From JAYEKL01 sp034660995 (GTDB lineage: Bacteria; Patescibacteriota; Minisyncoccia; JAHIHE01; JAGLIN01): a stretch of 19,395 nucleotides of DNA. Location: the NCBI GenBank assembly GCA_034660995.1, contig JAYEKL010000032.1, positions 1 to 19,395 on the forward strand, written 5' to 3'. The notes beneath the pieces are model-generated. The model saw nothing but the letters and a program-made list of their open reading frames with translations. It ran no database searches and was not told where the DNA came from. This document shows positions 12,683-19,395 of the stretch, one piece after another. Each line of letters opens with the position of its first letter. Position 1 is the first letter of the stretch. The position numbers were made by a program, and so were the translations under genes.

Positions 12683-13486
12683 TTACTCTTTTTCTTCGTA
12701 TTTTTTAGCGATTTTTTTGAATTTTCTCTCAAGCTCAGGACGAATTTCTTCACCAACTTGTTCATAAATTTCAATCAGTTCCTCATAAGAACCTTCACCA
12801 CCAAGAAAATCCCAAAAATCTTTGCCAATTAAAAAATCATTTCCTTTATTAAAGAACTTGAGACAAGTCCAACGTTCATAATCTTTTGGAAAATATGGAT
12901 TGTAATACATTCCAAGATAAATCTTCACTTTTTTACCTTCTTTTGCTCGCATTGCTAATATTTCTAACAAATCTCTTTTTGCTGCTCTCATCTCATTTTT
13001 GTTGGGCTTTGGCCCCTTGATTTCAAAATAAATCTCTTCTCCATTTTCACGCTCTAAAAATAAATCAACTGTTTGAATTCGATCTTCCGTTTTATTATCT
13101 TCTTGGCTTGCAGTAAAAATTTCTTCTGCTTCGATTTTATGATTTGGTTCACGGATAACGCTATCAAGATCACTCAAAATATTTTCGAATGTTCGTTGGG
13201 CATTGCGAGTAATTTTCCCTTTTAGTTTGGTAGAATTTTGCATTTTTTTTGCCGTTTTAAAATTTTCTTTGGCAATAATTTTTGCAATTGATTCATGCCA
13301 ATTTCCAAGCGCTGTTTCGCACCCGTGAATAAATCCTTTTGCCAAATATCCTTTTTTTGTAAAAAGAGCATATTGAAAAGGTTTTGATGAATCCTCATCG
13401 TTAAGGTTATATTCATCAATCTTTTTCAGAATTTTTGATTTCAAAAATTCATAGATTTCAATTTGTAAATTTTTTGATAGTGCCAT
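12683..13486 (-). CDS. Type II restriction endonuclease, TdeIII/MjaII-like
   Basis: 267 residues. The protein would cut unmethylated DNA and partners the methyltransferase just upstream. A PD-(D/E)XK-type core is visible: D141 in TVDLFLE, then E155 and K157 in EIYFEIKGPKPNKNE. The segment KGFIHGCETALGNWHESIAK (residues 50-69) and the overall layout resemble the TdeIII/MjaII family of type II enzymes, some of which cut GGNCC; the specificity cannot be read from this sequence. The ATG is 2 bp after the methyltransferase stop (TAATTATG), so the two are one operon with coupled translation. Methylase first, nuclease second is a safe order on entry into a new host. Confidence 0.8.
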   Translation of the reverse strand: MALSKNLQIEIYEFLKSKILKKIDEYNLNDEDSSKPFQYALFTKKGYLAKGFIHGCETALGNWHESIAKIIAKENFKTAKKMQNSTKLKGKITRNAQRTFENILSDLDSVIREPNHKIEAEEIFTASQEDNKTEDRIQTVDLFLERENGEEIYFEIKGPKPNKNEMRAAKRDLLEILAMRAKEGKKVKIYLGMYYNPYFPKDYERWTCLKFFNKGNDFLIGKDFWDFLGGEGSYEELIEIYEQVGEEIRPELERKFKKIAKKYEEKE

Positions 13487-13488
13487 AA

Positions 13489-15084
13489 TTATGTTGTTTT
13501 TAAATGAAAAATAATCTCCGAATACGGATTTTTATCCCTTTCAGTTCGATTTAAAACTGGTCTTTTATATTGATTAACAATCTTCATTCCCGCTTTTTCA
13601 GCAATTTTTTGATACAATCCCCACTTATCGTTAGCCACCAAAAACACATCAAAATCATCCACCATAAATTTGCGAGCATTGAGTAAAACTTTTGCGATTC
13701 CGTCAGCGTAACTTTCGCGAGCGGCAATTCCTTTTCCTTTGTAAAGTGGACCAATTTCGAGTTCGTCTTTTCGCTCAAAACCAAATAAATCATACGCGTA
13801 GGCGTGTTGTTCGTGATAATCAATTTGTCCGACATACGGCGGAGATGAAAATATTCCGCGAATTTTTTGTTTTTGTAGAAATTTGGAAAATTTTGGACTT
13901 CGTTTTTCTATTTCTTCAAAAATATCAACCGTGCGAGAATCCGCCGAAATTGTCGCCCAATTTGCATTTGTTTTAATTTGTGAAAATTCTCTTAATCTTG
14001 AAATTGTATCATTTGCATATCGTGTAAACCAATATTTTATCGAAAAAAGTGGCTTACATATTTTTTTATGCTTAAAGCAATAATATGCTGTAAGTTGGGG
14101 CTCTTTCAAGGTGGCTAAATCCGAATGTGTCGTAGCACGACACGAACGAATTGTACGACTTAGAATAATTGCCAAAATTCTTTTAATCTTCTCGTCTTTT
14201 ACTTTTTTTAGTTGCTCAAAAGCAAAATCAATTTCGTCTCGTGTGTTTTTGATGTACCACTTATCGAGAAAATTATCATTTTTGTTTTGCCTCAATTTGA
14301 TTTTGTATTTTTCAACGAGTGAATTATAAATTTTCAAAAACTCCGTTTCTCTTTCTTTTCCAAAAATATTTTCGTTAATTCTTTTCGTGTAAACATCTCT
14401 TTTGAATTGCGGAGATGGAAAATGTTTTTTATTAAATTCACAAAGTTCGCTTAAAATCTCTTTTTCAAATTGTTCAACATTATTTTTGGTTTCAAAACTT
14501 TGAATCACTTTTTTAAGATTATTAACTTCACGAATTAACAAATCAAAATCATAGTCCAAAAGTTTTGAATCTGTAATAGTACAATTAAATTTTGAAACAT
14601 CCACACCAATTGCGTGCATTCCAAGTTCATTTGCTTGCACAAGCGCTGTTCCCGAGCCAGAAAATGGATCTAAAATCACATCATCTTTTTTGAAAAAACT
14701 TTGTGTTTTAAAGTCATCTGTGTGCGAATCTAAAAAATATTCAACAAGTTGTGGAATAAACTTACCTTTGTACGGATGAAGTCGGTGGATATGCTTTGTA
14801 CTTTCTTTTTCTCTAATATGGTCAAAAGATAATACCCAACTAAGGTCATCTCCAAGTTTTTTTTTCCATTGTACTTCTCGTTGTCCATTGAAAGACTGAT
14901 AATATTTTTTTAAATCACTAAGGTTGATTTGTGTATCACCATTTTCTCCATATTTCTTAACTTTTCCATATTGAATAAGGTATGAAATGTTTGTGGGAGA
15001 TATTTTTCTGTGTAAAAAATTAGTTGCCCATTGACAGGCTTTTTGTATGTTTACCAGATTGCTTTGCTGAGATATTGTACTCAT
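13489..15084 (-). CDS. Site-specific DNA methyltransferase of the type II R-M cassette
   Basis: 531 residues. An N-terminal region of about 65 residues looks like a helix-turn-helix or MerR-like fold (ISPTNISYLIQYGKVKKYGE). Motif I for S-adenosylmethionine binding is DPFSGSGT (139-146), and the catalytic motif IV is SPPY (414-417), in the amino-methyltransferase class (N4-cytosine or N6-adenine; SPPY favours N4-cytosine). More than 260 residues lie between the two motifs, probably including the target recognition region. The gene has its own promoter and is followed by the endonuclease after 2 bp. No Shine-Dalgarno sequence is visible. All motifs look intact, so the enzyme is likely active. 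Confidence 0.88.
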   Translation of the reverse strand: MSTISQQSNLVNIQKACQWATNFLHRKISPTNISYLIQYGKVKKYGENGDTQINLSDLKKYYQSFNGQREVQWKKKLGDDLSWVLSFDHIREKESTKHIHRLHPYKGKFIPQLVEYFLDSHTDDFKTQSFFKKDDVILDPFSGSGTALVQANELGMHAIGVDVSKFNCTITDSKLLDYDFDLLIREVNNLKKVIQSFETKNNVEQFEKEILSELCEFNKKHFPSPQFKRDVYTKRINENIFGKERETEFLKIYNSLVEKYKIKLRQNKNDNFLDKWYIKNTRDEIDFAFEQLKKVKDEKIKRILAIILSRTIRSCRATTHSDLATLKEPQLTAYYCFKHKKICKPLFSIKYWFTRYANDTISRLREFSQIKTNANWATISADSRTVDIFEEIEKRSPKFSKFLQKQKIRGIFSSPPYVGQIDYHEQHAYAYDLFGFERKDELEIGPLYKGKGIAARESYADGIAKVLLNARKFMVDDFDVFLVANDKWGLYQKIAEKAGMKIVNQYKRPVLNRTERDKNPYSEIIFHLKTT

Positions 15085-15106
15085 AGTATTTAACTTGTTT
15101 ATATTT

Positions 15107-15134
15107 ATTATACTTTATTTACAGTAATATACAA
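15107..15134 (-). promoter_or_regulatory. Promoter of the R-M operon
   Basis: A perfect -10 TATAAT (15112-15107) lies 22 bp before the methyltransferase ATG. The best -35 is TTGTAT (15134-15129) with 16-bp spacing, 3 of 6 to consensus. The leader would be only about 15 nt. Confidence 0.5.
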
Positions 15135-15140
15135 ATAAAC

Positions 15141-15169
15141 ATTTTTTGCGGAGGTACGGAGCAAAAAAT
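15141..15169. repeat. Stem-loop upstream of the R-M promoter
   Basis: ATTTTTTGC (15141-15149) pairs with GCAAAAAAT (15161-15169) around an 11-nt loop (GGAGGTACGGA). The layout recalls the hairpin at 12479-12503 (TTTTGT...ACAAAA, loop ending GCGGA) on the other side of the cassette. Confidence 0.5.
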
Positions 15170-15196
15170 ATCCGCTTATCCCTTTTATAAATTAAA

Positions 15197-15257
15197 GAAA
15201 AAGAAATTTAAAAATTTTTAAAACAAATGGGCGATAGCCCAAAAAATAAAAGGAATA
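15197..15257 (-). repeat. Right flanking repeat of the R-M cassette
   Basis: Read on the minus strand: TATTCCTTTT, a hairpin (TGGGC-TATC-GCCCA), then TTTGTTTTAAAAATTTTTAA and ATTTCTTTTTC. It matches 12561-12623 outside the hairpin, which differs in sequence but sits at the same place. Further in, both sides carry an AAAGGGAT motif. Confidence 0.6.
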
Positions 15258-15281
15258 TTTTAGCTAACTTGGCTTTATATT

Positions 15282-15309
15282 GCAATAATAAAACAACGTT
15301 TATAATTGC
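15282..15309 (-). terminator. Hairpin after the peptidase gene
   Basis: On the minus strand GCAATTATAAAC-GTT-GTTTTATTATTGC lies about 58 bp after the peptidase stop. The stem is 12 bp with one bulge. No clear T run follows, so termination is uncertain. The rest of 15258-15366 shows no gene. Confidence 0.35.
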
Positions 15310-15366
15310 TATTACAAATACTTTGAACTAGGCAAACTCCATTCAAAATTCTATAAATTTAAACAT

Positions 15367-17334
15367 CTATCTAATGTCCTCGCCATTTAGGTATATATCT
15401 AATTTATAATCTGGAACAATAATTATGTCACTCCAGTGATAGCCATTGGAAGTAAACACAGTAGCTGTTGTTATCCAACGCTTCTTTCCATTTTCTACTA
15501 AATAAACCTTAGGACCAGAACCTCTTAAAAGTTTTTTGTCAAAATTAGAATCAGAATTTGCAATATTTTCTCCATCTAAATATGAATTTAATTCAGAGTC
15601 TGTAATAGTTATAATAGCCTCCCATTGATAGTTATTAGAAATAAACACAGCAACACTTGTTATCCAACGCTTATTATTATCCTCTATTAAATACACTTTA
15701 GAACCAGACCCTTTTACTAAGCTTCCATTTAATCTCAAGTTAAAATCAGCCTCTATATTTTCTCCATCAAGATATAATTCAAGCTCTGATTCTGTAATAA
15801 TTATTATATCTTTCCAATGATAACCATTAGAGATAAATACATTAGCATCCGTTATCCATCTCTTCTTTCCATTCTCTATGAGATAGACTTTGTCATTGCT
15901 TAACGATTTCAAAAGAGAATTATCTTGATATTTATTTCTTTTGACGATTTCTGCCGAAATTGAAAAATAATATTCATCAATGTCATTTCCAAAACCAGTA
16001 ACTTTTTTATGACTTATTGGAATTATTGTAATAGAAGAAATATCTTTGTCCCAACAAGAAATATAAAAATCGGAATCTTGATTATTATCCAACTCCATTT
16101 CATTAACCTTCCTTGTCTCATCTTGATAGGAAACAACATAAGAAACAAAAAATTGTCCTGAGTCTTGTCCGTTAAAATTAATTTTAATTCTATTTTCATT
16201 CGCACAATTTTTTTCCGCTATATTAAATTTGTAATATTCATTACTCCAGTCTTTAATGAGACCATTTATATTTAAAGTAGTGTTGTAATTTAATTCATAA
16301 ATATTTTTTGGCTGAATATGAAAATTTTCATAACTAATGTTTTCATTTTGATAACTGTATTTACTATCTAATACCGTCCCATTAACATAATTGGTTATAA
16401 CCCAATCTTTAAATACAGATTGAAAAGTGTCATCCTTGTAATATAAATCTGATAATGCTTTATCAATACTTTGAATACCTACTCTGTTATTGTCTACCAT
16501 TCTTCTAAATATTTCTTCTCCAAAACGATCTGCTAAATATTGAGAGAATAAATTAACAGAAGAATAATCAGATATTTTATTTTGCCACTCTGTAAGTGAA
16601 TCAACTGGATCAACTTCAAAATTTTTAATTCTTGCTTTTAAGTTACTATTCAGATAATTATCATCATATCCTATCGCCGTAGAGGCATATTCTGATCTCG
16701 CTTCATTTAACCAAATATCATCCGTAATATTTCTTAATTTAGTTTTATGATACCAAGTGATCATATGCTGAAATTCATGCGCAAGAAAACTTTTTATTCT
16801 ATTATCACTTATAAAAGCTATGTTCAAATAAATCATTTCTTTTTCATTGCTTTTTCCATTAGCCACTTCGCTCTTTTTATATTCATCACTCGGATTAAAA
16901 TACCCTCCAATATTTTCTTTTGTTTTTGTAAAAAGAATTGTGACCTTATTATCATTATCAATTCCTGGATTCCATTCACGTCCAAAAACTTCTCTTGTTC
17001 TTGGATATATCGTCTTATCAAAATCTGAAACCAAAAAACTTAAATATGAATCAAATTCTAATTTAGAATTCCTTGATAAATTATTATAATAATCATCCTC
17101 AACATAAAAATATGCGTCTGTTCCAATTTTTTTTAAAGTTGTCGCCACTTCTGTACGTCCGCTAAAATCATAAGAAGAATCAACTAAAAATATTTTATTT
17201 CCCCCAATTTCATTCGCTTCCACATTTGCAACCGATGAATTAAAAAATAACAGAACAAAACAAAAAAACAGCTTTAATCCAAAAACCGTTGACCCGCCAC
17301 TTCTGCTAATATTTGTATTTTTTATAAATCTCAT
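15367..17334 (-). CDS. Secreted HExxH metallopeptidase with three C-terminal repeats
   Basis: 655 residues. A signal peptide is visible (hydrophobic KLFFCFVLLFF at about 21-31, cleavage near residue 40). The zinc site is HEFQH at 186-190, followed by WLNEARSEYAS with a candidate third ligand at Glu211. This HExxH...NEA.SEY arrangement resembles M30/hyicolysin-like gluzincins and, more loosely, M6 peptidases. A mid region of about 330-470 has beta-rich character, like pre-peptidase domains. The C-terminus has three tandem repeats (473-527, 533-591, 600-655), each with KVYLIE.G.KRWIT...VF.S, then Y.W and I....L..YL.GE.I. Such repeats probably bind the cell surface or a substrate. The protein likely acts outside the cell. 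Upstream is a strong hairpin (17365-17402); no Shine-Dalgarno sequence is seen. Confidence 0.85.
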   Translation of the reverse strand: MRFIKNTNISRSGGSTVFGLKLFFCFVLLFFNSSVANVEANEIGGNKIFLVDSSYDFSGRTEVATTLKKIGTDAYFYVEDDYYNNLSRNSKLEFDSYLSFLVSDFDKTIYPRTREVFGREWNPGIDNDNKVTILFTKTKENIGGYFNPSDEYKKSEVANGKSNEKEMIYLNIAFISDNRIKSFLAHEFQHMITWYHKTKLRNITDDIWLNEARSEYASTAIGYDDNYLNSNLKARIKNFEVDPVDSLTEWQNKISDYSSVNLFSQYLADRFGEEIFRRMVDNNRVGIQSIDKALSDLYYKDDTFQSVFKDWVITNYVNGTVLDSKYSYQNENISYENFHIQPKNIYELNYNTTLNINGLIKDWSNEYYKFNIAEKNCANENRIKINFNGQDSGQFFVSYVVSYQDETRKVNEMELDNNQDSDFYISCWDKDISSITIIPISHKKVTGFGNDIDEYYFSISAEIVKRNKYQDNSLLKSLSNDKVYLIENGKKRWITDANVFISNGYHWKDIIIITESELELYLDGENIEADFNLRLNGSLVKGSGSKVYLIEDNNKRWITSVAVFISNNYQWEAIITITDSELNSYLDGENIANSDSNFDKKLLRGSGPKVYLVENGKKRWITTATVFTSNGYHWSDIIIVPDYKLDIYLNGEDIR

Positions 17335-17364
17335 TTATTTTTTATTTTTTTGAGATATTTAAAA

Positions 17365-17402
17365 GTAGTGTCTTTTCGTGCTATCGCATGGAAAGACGCT
17401 AC
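17365..17402. repeat. 17-bp hairpin upstream of the peptidase gene
   Basis: GTAGTGTCTTTTCGTGC (17365-17381) and GCATGGAAAGACGCTAC (17386-17402) form a 17-bp stem with a TATC loop. Three positions are not Watson-Crick; they pair as G.U in plus-strand RNA but would be A.C mismatches in minus-strand RNA. A T-rich run (TTATTTTTTATTTTT) follows on the plus strand. The rest of this 194-bp spacer (17335-17528) holds AT-rich DNA and a heptamer array (AATTCGT twice, 17504-17517). Confidence 0.6.
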
Positions 17403-17528
17403 AGCTTATTTTTTATTTTTAAGTCAACTTTTTTCGTATCTTTAAATGTAAATTTCTGCGGTTTCATTTTTTTTAAATTATAGAATTATTATTTTTGATT
17501 CATAATTCGTAATTCGTAATTCAATTTC

Positions 17529-17604
17529 TGGAGCGGGTAACGGGAATCGAACCCGTGTCTTCAGCTTGGAAGGCTGACATAATAAGCCACTATACGATAC
17601 CCGC
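17529..17604 (-). tRNA. tRNA-Gly (anticodon TCC)
   Basis: A 76-nt cloverleaf including an encoded CCA (17531-17529). The acceptor stem is GCGGGTA with TACCCGC and discriminator T. The anticodon arm is TCAGC-CTTCCAA-GCTGA, anticodon TCC, reading GGA and, with wobble, other glycine codons. The T arm has ACGGGTTCGATTCCCGT. It has its own promoter and stands alone between the ATPase and peptidase genes. Confidence 0.97.
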
Positions 17605-17625
17605 AAGCATCTATCCTGTTACGAC

Positions 17626-17653
17626 ATTATAACAGCTAGACATACTTTTGCAA
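17626..17653 (-). promoter_or_regulatory. Promoter of tRNA-Gly
   Basis: A perfect -10 TATAAT (17631-17626) with -35 TTGCAA (17653-17648, 4 of 6) and 16-bp spacing. The predicted start leaves a leader of about 15 nt before the tRNA 5' end. The same spacer holds two TAATTTC heptamers (17674-17687). Confidence 0.7.
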
Positions 17654-17754
17654 TAGCAAATATAAATAATTTTTAATTTCTAATTTCTAATCAATTTCCA
17701 ATGATTAAATTTTCAAAACGAGCATATGCTTCAAATAAAAAGCTTGACCATTAA

Positions 17755-19395
17755 TTATTTTTTAGTTAATCTTGCCCCAATACCACCAGAAAGTGTCGGT
17801 TTGCTAATTTCTACTTCCGATCTTTCTTCAATCTCTCTTTCAATTACTTCTCTGTCTTTCCCATATTTTAAATTTGAAAGCTGTTTGATAGACTCTACAA
17901 TCTCCATATTCCCTTTTTGTGGTGGATAAGTAGCCATATTGAATCCTTGACTTATTGTACCTTTTATCATCAATCTAACATAAGCATTAAAATTATCAAT
18001 ATTTATCAAATCTTGTTCATTAAAAACAGGTTTATATTGCTTTGCCATAAATTCAGCATCCTCTGGTCCAATTCTAAAAGAAATCATTGTTCCGACATTT
18101 CCAAATATTGACTTTTGTATTTCCTCTGGCAGTTGTCCTAAGAACTGATGAGCAATATTTAATGACAATCTATATTTTCTTGCCTCCGACAAAATTGTTG
18201 AAATACTATCAGTTGTAAAATTCTGAAACTCATCAATATAGAGATAGAAATCTTTTCTTTCTTCCTGAGGAATATCAGTTCTGCTAAGCGAAGCAACTAA
18301 AAGTTTTCCAACAATCACAAGCCCAAGCAAGTAAGCATTCATTTCTCCAATTTTTCCTTTTGAAAGATTAACAAGAATAATTTTTTTGTTATCCATTGCT
18401 TCCCTAAAATTAATAGAACTTTTTTGCTGACCAATAATAGGACGCATCGTATCATTAGAAATAAACTGCGTTAATTTACTTGTTATATAAGGAACCATAT
18501 TAGCTAGCGCAGCTTCTCCTCCTGCCTTTTCAGCTACTTTCTCCCAAAAATTCTTTACAATAAAGTTTTTACATTTTGATAATTTGTATTTTCTAAACTT
18601 CTCATCAGCAAGTACTTTTGAAATTTCAATTAAAGTTGAACCTGACGCAGGATCGTCTATAATAAGAAGTATTGCATTTCTCATATATTGCTCAAACATA
18701 GGACCGCCTGTTGCTTTTAAATCATAAAGCTTGTCAAATATTTTTATCATTTCATTGACAACAAAAGTCTTCTGTTCCGGATAATTTTCATCGTATTCAA
18801 GAAGATTCAACCCCATCGGTCTTTGAACATTTGATGGATCAAATAAAATCACATCTTCAGCCCGTTCTTTTGGAATACAACTTAAAGCATCCTCCACAAG
18901 ATCACCATGCGGATCAATTACGCAAAGTCCCTCTCCATTTTGAATATCCTGTCTAATTAATTCCCCTAAAAATCCAGATTTACCAGTTCCAGTCTGTCCA
19001 ATTATATACATATGCCTTCTGCGATCTTCTCTTTCTATTTTAATCACCCTGTCCTCTCCTCTGTGTATATTATGACCCAAAATTAAACCTTCGCTTGAAA
19101 TATCAGAAGGCGCTGGCGCTTGTTTTGCTTTTAACCATTTTACTTGCGGAGTAGCAGTTGTAGAAATCGGAAAATGAAATAAACTTGATAACTCTTCTGT
19201 ATTTAATATTATTCTTCTCTTCTTCTCGAAATTTCTAAATATAAAATTATAAATAGTTTTATTTAAAGTCCCTGCTTTATTTAAAAATGTTTCTTTAACA
19301 TTAAGCGAATTAGAATCTGGCAAATTAAATTGAGAAAAAGAATTTTCTAATTCTTTTAATAAGGTTTCAGCCTTCTCTTTTGTTGGGGCTGAAGT
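17755..19395 (-). CDS. VirD4/TraG/HerA-type ATPase, 5' end outside the window
   Basis: 546 residues are in the window, and the frame is open to the right edge, so the start lies outside. An in-frame TTG at 19323 is not convincing as a start because coding-like sequence (APTKEKAETLLKELENSF) continues before it. The Walker A motif GQTGTGKS is encoded at 18999-18976, followed by LCVIDPHGDLVEDAL. The Walker B motif is FYLYIDEFQNF, followed by SEARKYRLSLNIAHQFLGQL, the usual arrangement of type IV coupling/TraD-type hexameric ATPases that pump DNA or protein through a membrane. Such genes are common in Patescibacteria beside type IV pilus or conjugation-like genes, which would lie upstream. The C-terminal tail after about residue 450 is charged. 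Transfer function is inferred from family, not shown. Confidence 0.88.
   Translation of the reverse strand, partial: TSAPTKEKAETLLKELENSFSQFNLPDSNSLNVKETFLNKAGTLNKTIYNFIFRNFEKKRRIILNTEELSSLFHFPISTTATPQVKWLKAKQAPAPSDISSEGLILGHNIHRGEDRVIKIEREDRRRHMYIIGQTGTGKSGFLGELIRQDIQNGEGLCVIDPHGDLVEDALSCIPKERAEDVILFDPSNVQRPMGLNLLEYDENYPEQKTFVVNEMIKIFDKLYDLKATGGPMFEQYMRNAILLIIDDPASGSTLIEISKVLADEKFRKYKLSKCKNFIVKNFWEKVAEKAGGEAALANMVPYITSKLTQFISNDTMRPIIGQQKSSINFREAMDNKKIILVNLSKGKIGEMNAYLLGLVIVGKLLVASLSRTDIPQEERKDFYLYIDEFQNFTTDSISTILSEARKYRLSLNIAHQFLGQLPEEIQKSIFGNVGTMISFRIGPEDAEFMAKQYKPVFNEQDLINIDNFNAYVRLMIKGTISQGFNMATYPPQKGNMEIVESIKQLSNLKYGKDREVIEREIEERSEVEISKPTLSGGIGARLTKK

Noticed and set aside
12547..12774. 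Minus-strand 75-codon frame overlapping the end of the endonuclease gene
   Set aside because: It overlaps the endonuclease in another frame and runs through the 17-bp hairpin repeat; no family resemblance or start signal.
13584..13835. Alternative frames on both strands inside the methyltransferase gene
   Set aside because: Shadows of a well-supported gene with conserved methyltransferase motifs.
19321..19323. TTG at 19323 as the start of the ATPase gene
   Set aside because: The frame stays open with coding-like residues to the window edge and no ribosome binding site precedes the TTG, so the gene is treated as partial.

Overview
The window is AT-rich and almost wholly coded on the minus strand. 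It carries most of a bacterial S10-spc ribosomal protein cluster. Features pointing to a Candidatus Patescibacteria (CPR) genome, probably a Parcubacteria-like lineage, are: a short EF-Tu with a Cys cluster where other bacteria have a plain loop, a Lys-rich N-terminal extension on L23, a cell-surface peptidase with short C-terminal 'KVYLIENGKKRWI' repeats, a conjugation-type ATPase, low GC, and almost no Shine-Dalgarno sequences. The lineage is inferred from gene character only; no 16S rRNA lies in the window.

Layout in the direction of transcription (right to left). At the right edge is the 3' part of a VirD4/TraG/HerA-type ATPase gene that runs off the window, then tRNA-Gly(TCC) with its own promoter, then a secreted HExxH metallopeptidase with three C-terminal repeats. 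Next comes a two-gene type II restriction-modification cassette (DNA methyltransferase, then a TdeIII/MjaII-like endonuclease), flanked by inverted copies of an AT-rich repeat. A small Phd/YefM-like protein with a good promoter follows, then tuf (EF-Tu). From there the order is rpsJ, rplC, [decayed amidase gene and a 3-TM membrane protein], rplD, rplW, rplB, rpsS, rplV, rpsC, rplP, rpmC, rpsQ, rplN, rplX, rplE, rpsN, rpsH and the first 23 codons of rplF. Apart from the insert between rplC and rplD this is the canonical bacterial order, and all complete ribosomal genes are intact.

The most unusual feature is not a gene. Nearly every spacer of the ribosomal cluster longer than about 60 bp holds a short tandem array with a 7, 8 or 9 nt unit, followed by a second array that is its reverse complement, so each spacer can fold into a long periodic stem-loop. 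Unit sequence differs between spacers, but three spacers (S19/L2, L2/L23, L3/S10) share one core. Arrays run up to, and in places into, start and stop codons, and a Shine-Dalgarno sequence is visible only before tuf. The L3/S10 spacer also holds a 161-bp MITE-like palindrome bounded by TA. Small palindromic elements are also present beside the restriction-modification cassette and upstream of the peptidase gene.

Functionally the ribosomal genes, EF-Tu and the tRNA form a translation block. The restriction-modification pair, the decayed amidase/membrane pair and the surface peptidase are accessory genes placed in or next to it.
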